6,713 nt of DNA from an uncultured Collinsella sp. GTDB taxonomy: Bacteria > Actinomycetota > Coriobacteriia > Coriobacteriales > Coriobacteriaceae. Of this stretch, positions 1-4,584 are shown in pieces (within the stretch, counting starts at the first letter, position 1; the number at the start of each line of letters is the position of its first letter). A program made the position numbers and the translations under genes. The notes under the pieces are model-generated. The model was not told the DNA's origin and searched no databases. It saw nothing but the letters and a program-made list of their open reading frames with translations. Location of the stretch: contig URVK01000089.1 in NCBI GenBank assembly GCA_900551305.1, positions 1-6,713 of the forward strand, written 5' to 3'.

Positions 1-1011
1 GATCGGCAGTGCCGTCATGGAGCCGTAGCCGTTCTTCTTGGACATCTTGACGGCACGCTCGAGCAGACGAGAGTGCAGGTAGAAGATGTCGCCAGGATAG
101 GCCTCGCGTCCGGGCGGACGATGCAGCGTCAGCGACATCTGACGGTAGGCCACGGCCTGCTTGGACAGGTCGTCGTAGATGACGAGCACGTGGCCGCCGG
201 GATTGGTCTCGCTGGCGGGCTTGCCGTCCTCGCCGTTGTACATGAAGAACTCGCCGATAGCGGCACCGGCCATAGGCGCGATGTACTGCATAGGGGCGGA
301 ATCGGCAGCGGTTGCCGAAACGATGATGGTGTATTCGAGCGCACCGTGCTGAGCGAGGGTCTCGCGGATGTTGGCAACCGTGGAAGCCTTCTGGCCGACG
401 GCGACATAGATGCAGACCATGCCCTTGCCGCGCTGGTTGAGGATAGCGTCGATGGCGATGGCGGTCTTACCGGTCTTACGGTCGCCAATGATGAGCTCAC
501 GCTGACCACGGCCGATAGGCACCATGGAGTCGATGGCCAACAGACCGGTCTGAACCGGCTCACACACCGGGGTACGGTCGATAACGCCGGGGGCCTTGAA
601 CTCGATGGGGCGACGGTGCGTGGCGACGATGTCGCCCAGGCCGTCGATGGGCTGGCCGAGCGGATTGACGACGCGGCCGAGCATGGCGCGGCTCACAGGG
701 ATATCCATAATGCGACCAGTGGTGCGGCACTCGTCGCCTTCCTTGATGGAGTCGACGGCACCGAACAGAACGGCGCCGACCTCGTCACGGTCAAGGTTCT
801 GGGCAAGGCCGAAGACGGTCTCACCGGTATCGGAGCTCTTGAACTCCAGAAGCTCGCCTGCCATGGCGCTCTTGAGGCCGGAGACGCGCGCGATGCCGTC
901 GCCTACCTCGTCGACCGTTGAAACCTCATGCGTATCGACCGTCGCGGAGAGGCTCGTGAGCTGCTCCTGCAGTTTCTTGGCGATATCCTGGGCATTGAGG
1001 GTTTCGGACAT
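1..1011 (-). CDS. atpA: F1 ATP synthase subunit alpha (3' end cut by window edge)
   Basis: Non-catalytic nucleotide-binding subunit of the F1 head, which pairs with beta in the cytoplasmic alpha3beta3 ring. The visible 337 codons are open and end at the window edge at the conserved S-M-T-A-L-P-I segment. The family is usually about 505-525 residues, so roughly a third is missing. The P-loop GDRKTGKT is at residues 176-183, the Walker B region VLVIYDD at 275-281, and the alpha hallmark [11 protein letters not shown] at 298-308. The ATG at 1011-1009 is chosen because an ideal Shine-Dalgarno GGAGGTGA sits 6 bases upstream. It overlaps the atpH stop by one base (TAATG), so translational coupling is likely. 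The N-terminus ([14 protein letters not shown]) is the usual amphipathic segment that binds delta. Lys replaces the Gln of the E. coli P-loop (GDRQTGKT), a variant I recall as common in actinobacteria. Confidence 0.98.
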   Translation of the reverse strand, partial: MSETLNAQDIAKKLQEQLTSLSATVDTHEVSTVDEVGDGIARVSGLKSAMAGELLEFKSSDTGETVFGLAQNLDRDEVGAVLFGAVDSIKEGDECRTTGRIMDIPVSRAMLGRVVNPLGQPIDGLGDIVATHRRPIEFKAPGVIDRTPVCEPVQTGLLAIDSMVPIGRGQRELIIGDRKTGKTAIAIDAILNQRGKGMVCIYVAVGQKASTVANIRETLAQHGALEYTIIVSATAADSAPMQYIAPMAGAAIGEFFMYNGEDGKPASETNPGGHVLVIYDDLSKQAVAYRQMSLTLHRPPGREAYPGDIFYLHSRLLERAVKMSKKNGYGSMTALPI

Positions 1012-1487
1012 TAGGCTTCACCTCCGTACGAATTAGCAGAGTTTGCGAGGGTCTCCTGCGCGATGCGCAACTGCGTCTTGACGGAAATGTCACGACGCTC
1101 GCCGCGGGCCTCGAGCACCAGGCCGCCCACGATAGACGGGTCGACCTGCTCGATAAGGAATACCTTGCGGCCGAAGTCCTGCTCGCATTTCTTAGTGATG
1201 GTTTGACGCAGCTCGTCGTCGAGCGGGATCGCCGTGGTGACGGTCACGCCCACTACATCCTCGTCTTCCTCGGCAACATACTTAAAGGCAGCTGCCACCT
1301 TGGGAAGAAGGTCGAGCTGGTCGCGCTTGGACATGGTGTCGAGCACGGCGATGATCTCGGGGCTGGCAGAAGCCAGGCGCTCGATCATCTCGAGGTCCTC
1401 GAACACATGGTTCTCGGCCTTAGCGGCTTCCAGAAGGGAGCGCGCGTAGGTCTCGAGCACCTTGTCCTGATAGCGGCTAGTCGGCAT
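1011..1487 (-). CDS. atpH: F1Fo ATP synthase subunit delta (short form)
   Basis: Peripheral stator subunit that joins the top of the alpha3beta3 head to the b dimer. The 158-residue product has the delta N-terminal helix pattern ([12 protein letters not shown], 14-25) and the conserved C-terminal region [15 protein letters not shown] (115-129), followed by a helix ending RIAQETLA. The ATG at 1487 lies inside the end of atpF (11-base overlap) and the stop overlaps the atpA start, so delta is probably translated by coupling; only a weak upstream GCAGGTAG is visible. It is about 20 residues shorter than E. coli delta (177). By eye the loss lies near residue 50, where the usual N-terminal-domain helix between the EIIAVLD and [12 protein letters not shown] segments seems absent. 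Identity is secure from position and C-terminal motif; the shortened N-domain is my reading from memory of the family. Confidence 0.95.
   Translation of the reverse strand: MPTSRYQDKVLETYARSLLEAAKAENHVFEDLEMIERLASASPEIIAVLDTMSKRDQLDLLPKVAAAFKYVAEEDEDVVGVTVTTAIPLDDELRQTITKKCEQDFGRKVFLIEQVDPSIVGGLVLEARGERRDISVKTQLRIAQETLANSANSYGGEA
1018..1025 (-). promoter_or_regulatory. Ribosome binding site of atpA
   Basis: GGAGGTGA on the minus strand is a full 8-base match to the 16S anti-Shine-Dalgarno sequence. It lies 6 bases before the atpA ATG, inside the last codons of atpH. It fixes the atpA start. It also suggests strong alpha translation beyond simple coupling from delta, fitting the 3:1 alpha:delta stoichiometry of F1 (inference). 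Confidence 0.85.
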
Positions 1488-2079
1488 TCAGGCTACCTGC
1501 TTCCTGGATGTAGCGCTCGATGAGCTTCTTCTGCTCGGCCTCGTCCTCGAGTGCCTCGCCCACGATCTTGGTGGCGACGGCAACGGACAGGTCGGCGATG
1601 GAGCTCGCGGCACCGGCGTAGATGGACTTGCGCTCGTCCTCGACGGTCGTATGGGCCTTGGCGATGATCTCCTCGGCCTCCTTGTGAGCAGCCTCGATGA
1701 TACGGGCGCGCTCGGACTCGGCGTCCTTACGGGCCTCGAGAACGATGTCGGCAGCCTGACGACGGGCGTCGGTGACGATCGAGTCGGACTCAGCGCGCTT
1801 GGCGATAGCCTCCTGCTTGGTCTTCTCGGCCTCGTCGAGGCTCTCCTCGATCTTCTTGCCGCGCTCCTCCATGGTTTTCATGATGCCCGGCAGGGCGACC
1901 TTGGCCAGCACGATCCAGATGATCAGGAAGGCGATAAGCGCCGGGATGAACTCCGCCATCTTAGGGATGAGGATGTCCGCACCGGCAGCGCCGTCCTCAG
2001 CGAACGCGGAAACCGGCATGAGCAGCGCGGCCGCGGACGCGGAGAGTGCGATCGCGCTCTTCTGGGATGAAAGATTCAT
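1477..2079 (-). CDS. atpF: F1Fo ATP synthase subunit b with signal-peptide-like leader
   Basis: Membrane-anchored stator stalk subunit. The 200-residue product shows in order: a signal-peptide-like leader (1-27) with a hydrophobic Ala/Leu stretch ending in AFA (25-27); an acidic Gly/Ala linker (EDGAAGAD, 28-35); one membrane segment (about 43-66, EFIPALIAFLIIWIVLAK); and a long charged, Ala-rich coiled coil (about 68-150) that binds delta. Without the first 40 residues the protein would have the usual b length of about 160. The ATG at 2079 is preferred because GGAG lies 8 bases upstream, whereas the internal ATG at residue 41 has no Shine-Dalgarno sequence. It starts 15 bases after atpE and overlaps atpH by 11. 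The leader might be cleaved, or kept as a second hydrophobic segment; sequence alone cannot decide. Confidence 0.96.
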   Translation of the reverse strand: MNLSSQKSAIALSASAAALLMPVSAFAEDGAAGADILIPKMAEFIPALIAFLIIWIVLAKVALPGIMKTMEERGKKIEESLDEAEKTKQEAIAKRAESDSIVTDARRQAADIVLEARKDAESERARIIEAAHKEAEEIIAKAHTTVEDERKSIYAGAASSIADLSVAVATKIVGEALEDEAEQKKLIERYIQEAGSLNAD

Positions 2080-2094
2080 ACTTGACGCTCCGTG

Positions 2095-2289
2095 CTATTT
2101 AACGATCAGCGCGACAACGAAGCCGATCAGAGCCAGAGCCTCGCCGAAGGCGGAGCCCATGATGAAGACGGTGAACACGCGGCCCTGGACCTCAGGCTGA
2201 CGGGCCATAGCACCCGTAGCACCCAGAGCAGACAGGCCGATAGCAAGACCAGCGCCGATAACACCGAGACCGTAACCGATAACTCCCAC
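2095..2289 (-). CDS. atpE: F1Fo ATP synthase subunit c (proton ring)
   Basis: Two-helix proteolipid that forms the rotating ring. The 64-residue product has a Gly-rich helix 1 (about 3-28), the polar loop ARQPE (29-33) that contacts gamma/epsilon, and helix 2 with the ion-carrying Glu50 in GSAFGEALAL. Glu50 is exactly 20 residues after the loop Arg30, as in other c subunits. The sodium-ring signature is absent: Ile17 and Ala51 stand where the Ilyobacter type has Gln32 and Ser66, so proton coupling is inferred. The start is GTG at 2289: an in-frame TAA lies upstream with no other start codon between, and AAAGGAGG lies 4 bases before GTG. It is at the short end of the family (about 70-80 usual) because the N-terminal tail is nearly absent. 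Confidence 0.97.
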   Translation of the reverse strand: MGVIGYGLGVIGAGLAIGLSALGATGAMARQPEVQGRVFTVFIMGSAFGEALALIGFVVALIVK

Positions 2290-2413
2290 GATTCCTCCTT
2301 TGTCGTGCGTGTCTTATTTCACGCAGGATAACCTTTTTATAACTGCCGGGCTCCATGGGTACGGGCACCGGCGGTTTAACGAATTGCCTTACCTTTAAGG
2401 CGCGAACGGAAGA
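2290..2413 (-). other. atpB-atpE intergenic leader with two inverted repeats
   Basis: This 124-base gap is the only sizeable one inside the atp operon. Just after the atpB stop is a perfect 6-bp hairpin with a 4-base loop (GCCTTA-AAGG-TAAGGC on the minus strand, 2386-2401). A second, longer-loop repeat pairs GCCGG/CCGGC (2345-2349 with 2368-2372). No T-run follows either, so neither looks like an intrinsic terminator. An A/T-rich tract (about 2311-2343) follows, then the atpE Shine-Dalgarno. In E. coli the atpB-atpE gap carries a translational enhancer for subunit c; a similar role, or an mRNA processing site that lets c be made in excess, is possible but not shown. Confidence 0.5.
2294..2301 (-). 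promoter_or_regulatory. Ribosome binding site of atpE
   Basis: AAAGGAGG on the minus strand, 4 bases before the GTG start. It is a near-perfect Shine-Dalgarno sequence with slightly tight spacing. It is the strongest support for the GTG start and fits the need for many c copies per complex (inference). Confidence 0.8.
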
Positions 2414-3217
2414 CTACTCCTCCTCCGCGACCTCCTCTGCCTCGGAGACATACACGGCGGTAAGGACCGTGAAGACGTAAGCCTGGATGGCGCCGACCAC
2501 AAGCTCGATCGCATAGATCAGGATGAGGATGGCAAGCCAGGCCAGCGAAGGCAGGGCGCCGACGGCGTGGGCCGCGGAAACCTGCTGAAGCAGCGGCTGC
2601 ATGAACATGCTCGCCATGATGGCGAACGAGCCCATGACCACGTGTCCTGCGAACATGTTGCAGAACAGACGGACGGCGAGCGTGATGAGGCGCAGGAAGG
2701 TCGAGAAAAGCTCGACGACCCACACGAGCACGTTCATCGGGAAGCTCACGCCCTGCGGGGCGAGGCTCTTGATGTAGCCAATCACGCCGTGAGCCTTGCA
2801 TCCGTAGTAGATGAAGTACACGAAGGCGAAGATGGCGAGCGCGGCGGGGGGGCCGATTGCGCCGGTGCCGGGCTTCATTCCCGGGATCAGGCCGATCATG
2901 TTATTGATCAGGATGAACAGGAAAAGCGAGCACAGGAACGGGAAGTGCTTCTTCCAGTTCTCACCCACGACGCCCTTGCCGATATCGTTCTCGACGTACT
3001 CGATGATGTACTCGAAACCGTTGACGAAGAAGCCCTTGGGAACCAGGGTCTGCTTCTTCTTGAACACGGCCAGGACGATCAGGAGCACGATCGTGGAGAC
3101 GATCAGCCAAAACGAGTACTGCGTGATGCCGCAGCTCAGATCGCCCACGACAGGGGTGGAGCTGAACTCGCTGACCAGATGATTAATCTCATCAGGCAGC
3201 TTTTCAAAAATTTCCAC
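2414..3217 (-). CDS. atpB: F1Fo ATP synthase subunit a
   Basis: Membrane subunit providing the two proton half-channels beside the c ring. The 267-residue product is of normal length, with hydrophobic segments at about 34-52, 91-112, 124-140, 160-182, 188-210 and 224-256. The essential arginine is Arg183 in LAVRLFCNMFAGH. His192 and Glu238 occupy the E. coli Glu219 and His245 positions, with Gln245 at the Gln252 position in GAIQAYVFTVL. The C-terminus ends in an acidic tail (EAEEVAEEE). The start is GTG at 3217, in frame with and 3 bases after the atpI stop, with AAAGG a few bases upstream; reinitiation after atpI is likely. A 124-base gap to atpE follows. Identity is certain from the Arg motif and position. 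Confidence 0.98.
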   Translation of the reverse strand: MEIFEKLPDEINHLVSEFSSTPVVGDLSCGITQYSFWLIVSTIVLLIVLAVFKKKQTLVPKGFFVNGFEYIIEYVENDIGKGVVGENWKKHFPFLCSLFLFILINNMIGLIPGMKPGTGAIGPPAALAIFAFVYFIYYGCKAHGVIGYIKSLAPQGVSFPMNVLVWVVELFSTFLRLITLAVRLFCNMFAGHVVMGSFAIMASMFMQPLLQQVSAAHAVGALPSLAWLAILILIYAIELVVGAIQAYVFTVLTAVYVSEAEEVAEEE

Positions 3218-3220
3218 GAC

Positions 3221-3532
3221 TTACCTTTCGACCTCATGAGGATCTCGCAGCGCCTTGGCGACGCGAACCGTGCAGGCGGCCATAAAGGCCACGAAGCCGA
3301 TCGCCTCGCCCAGGAGGAACATGCGAAATGCCTCTCCGAACAACACAAACACAACCAAGGTAAAGACGAGCAGGGCGATTGCCGAGACCGCCAGACTCAC
3401 CATACCCTTGAGCATGTCCGCATTCTGCTTATCGTCAAGAACCGGCTTGAGCGTAAAGACAAAGGGAAGGAAGGCAATTGCGCCCGCGATGGCGCCTGCA
3501 ACGATAGCGAGCAGATCGGCTATCTGAAACAC
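3221..3532 (-). CDS. Small membrane protein in the AtpI/UncI position
   Basis: First gene of the atp operon, three bases before atpB. From GTG at 3532 it encodes 103 residues with three clear hydrophobic segments (about 4-28, 43-65 and 71-89), a short charged loop (KPVLDDKQNAD, 29-39) and a basic/acidic tail (ALRDPHEVER). The third segment (FLLGEAIGFVAFMAA) resembles the Gly/Phe-spaced helix of AtpI-type proteins, which help assemble the c ring or carry ions in other bacteria. Overall similarity is weak, so the name rests mostly on position. The frame is open upstream to TTG at 3607, but that lies beyond the predicted promoter -10 box. GTG at 3532 has GAGG 6 bases upstream, and GTG at 3544 is an alternative. 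I call it AtpI-like with moderate confidence. Confidence 0.65.
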   Translation of the reverse strand: MFQIADLLAIVAGAIAGAIAFLPFVFTLKPVLDDKQNADMLKGMVSLAVSAIALLVFTLVVFVLFGEAFRMFLLGEAIGFVAFMAACTVRVAKALRDPHEVER

Positions 3533-3593
3533 TGGCGTCCTCACTTTCCTTTTTAACGCTTCACAGAACAGTTCCCGCCAAACATTGGTGACT

Positions 3594-3621
3594 ATTGTAC
3601 GAGCCAATCGCTAAAGTACAA
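3594..3621 (-). promoter_or_regulatory. Predicted sigma70-type promoter of the atp operon
   Basis: On the minus strand a -35 box TTGTAC (3621-3616) and a -10 box TACAAT (3599-3594) are separated by 16 bases. Each box differs from consensus at one or two positions. The expected transcription start is near 3586, giving a leader of about 54 bases before the GTG of the AtpI-like gene. No better pair is visible in this gap. Confidence 0.65.
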
Positions 3622-3637
3622 CCGAAAAAGCATCGGT
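3621..3637 (-). repeat. Short inverted repeat abutting the -35 box
   Basis: ACCGA and TCGGT (3621-3625 with 3633-3637) form a 5-bp stem around a 7-base loop, touching the upstream side of the predicted -35 box. It could be an operator half-site pair or chance; the stem is too short and lacks a U-tract to be called a terminator. Confidence 0.25.
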
Positions 3638-3692
3638 TAATACGCACCTGTTCGTTTTCTTAAGACCTTCTTTATGCCGCAGGTACGGTAAT

Positions 3693-3724
3693 ACGTTTTT
3701 CTCGAACCCTGCAGGGCAAAACGT
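3693..3724 (-). repeat. Nested inverted repeat between upp and the atp promoter
   Basis: Outer arms ACGTTTT (3693-3699) and AAAACGT (3718-3724) are a perfect 7-bp inverted repeat. They enclose a perfect 10-base palindrome CCCTGCAGGG (3707-3716). This is a structured site in noncoding DNA, possibly a protein-binding site or part of the upp 3' end; no function can be assigned from sequence. Confidence 0.4.
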
Positions 3725-3736
3725 CCGTTAACAGGA

Positions 3737-3771
3737 GTGCGCGCGGTCGCCTTTTGTTCGTCCGCGCGCAC
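3737..3771 (-). terminator. GC-rich inverted repeat after upp, candidate terminator
   Basis: A perfect 10-bp inverted repeat, GTGCGCGCGG paired with CCGCGCGCAC, with a 15-base loop, starts about 43 bases downstream of the upp stop. The stem is very stable. On the minus strand no immediate T-run follows; the nearest T-rich patch, GTTTT, is about 14 bases on, so it is not a textbook intrinsic terminator. Position between upp and the atp promoter makes transcript-end formation or 3'-end protection the likeliest role. Confidence 0.45.
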
Positions 3772-3813
3772 CGTTTCTTCGTATTTGCAGCCGCGGCCGT
3801 CTTAGCCCAGCGA

Positions 3814-4461
3814 CTAGAGCGTGCCGTAGATACGGTCGCCGGCGTCGCCCAGGCCGGGAACGATGTAGGCAGCCTCGTTGAGATGGTCGTCGATGGCGCA
3901 GGTATAGATATGCACATCAGGGTCCTTCTCAGTCAGCGACTTGAGGCCCTCGGGGGCCGCGACGATGCACAGCATGCGGATGTCCTTGACACCGCGCTCG
4001 CGCAGGTAGCTGATGGCCATCTCGGCCGAACCGCCCGTGGCGAGCATGGGGTCGACGACCAGGCAGATGCGCTGGTCGATATCCTTGGGCATCTTGCAGT
4101 AATACTCGTGCGGCTCGTGGGTGACCTCGTCGCGCTCCATGCCGATGTGGCCCACGCGAGCGGAGGGCACCAGGTCGAGGATGCCGTCGACCATGCCAAG
4201 GCCCGCACGCAGGATGGGCACGATGGCGAGTTTCTTGCCGGCAAGCTGTTTGAACGTGGCGGTAGTGATGGGGGTCTCGACCTCGACGTCTTCCATAGGC
4301 AGGTCGCGCATGGCCTCGTAGCCGTCAAAAAGCGCGAGTTCGCGCACGAGCTGACGGAACTGGTTGGTGCCGGGGTTTTTGTCGCGCAGGATCGACAGCT
4401 TGTGCTGGACGAGCGGGTGATCGACAAGCGTCACACGGGACGCATCGTAGGTGACGGTCAT
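3814..4461 (-). CDS. upp: Uracil phosphoribosyltransferase
   Basis: Cytoplasmic pyrimidine-salvage enzyme: uracil + PRPP gives UMP + diphosphate. The 215-residue product is close to the E. coli length of 208. It shows the N-terminal HPLVQHKL (15-22), the region [10 protein letters not shown] (84-93), the PRPP-binding loop [11 protein letters not shown] (136-146), and the C-terminal uracil-binding [10 protein letters not shown] (205-214). The ATG at 4461 begins the family N-terminus [16 protein letters not shown] and has AAAGGGG 10 bases upstream; the frame stays open to a TTG at 4521, but the extra 20 residues do not look like family sequence. It sits between glpK and the atp operon. upp next to atpI is also the arrangement in Bacillus subtilis, so this neighbourhood is old. 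No odd residues were noticed. Confidence 0.98.
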   Translation of the reverse strand: MTVTYDASRVTLVDHPLVQHKLSILRDKNPGTNQFRQLVRELALFDGYEAMRDLPMEDVEVETPITTATFKQLAGKKLAIVPILRAGLGMVDGILDLVPSARVGHIGMERDEVTHEPHEYYCKMPKDIDQRICLVVDPMLATGGSAEMAISYLRERGVKDIRMLCIVAAPEGLKSLTEKDPDVHIYTCAIDDHLNEAAYIVPGLGDAGDRIYGTL

Positions 4462-4484
4462 GGATTGATTGCCCCTTTCGTTGC

Positions 4485-4537
4485 GGCCGCAAAACGGCCT
4501 TGCTGACAAGGCGTGCAGCAATGTTGCCGCCGCACGC
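4485..4537 (-). other. upp leader with three overlapping or adjacent inverted repeats
   Basis: Between glpK and upp lie three small inverted repeats. On the minus strand they run in order: GCGTGC...GCACGC (4511-4516 with 4532-4537), with a smaller GCAA/TTGC pair in its loop; GCCTTG-TCAG-CAAGGC (4497-4512); and GGCCG-TTTTG-CGGCC (4485-4499). The last two share bases 4497-4499 and cannot both form fully. The final stem ends 6 bases before the upp Shine-Dalgarno. This could be a switching leader, a weak glpK terminator, or chance in GC-rich DNA. No convincing promoter is visible in the gap. Confidence 0.35.
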
Positions 4538-4584
4538 CATGCATTAGTTTAGCGGTTTGTTGTATCGAGCAGCCCATCGCAGCC

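Noticed and set aside
73..921. Long plus-strand open frame of 282 codons opposite atpA
   Set aside because: It is antisense to the clearly conserved atpA frame, has no family resemblance, and arises from the codon bias of GC-rich DNA.
2095..2289. Possible sodium-coupled c subunit
   Set aside because: Ile17 and Ala51 replace the Gln and Ser/Thr needed in the known sodium-binding c rings, so a proton ring is more likely.
2567..3556. Plus-strand open frame of 329 codons opposite atpB and the AtpI-like gene
   Set aside because: Its His/Asp/Glu-rich composition is the mirror of membrane-protein codons on the other strand; atpB is unmistakable there.
3754..4506. Plus-strand open frame of 250 codons opposite upp
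   Set aside because: It is an antisense shadow of upp with typical low-complexity composition.
4462..4521. 20-residue N-terminal extension of upp to a TTG
   Set aside because: The extension has no family similarity and covers the structured leader; ATG 4461 has its own Shine-Dalgarno and begins the conserved sequence.
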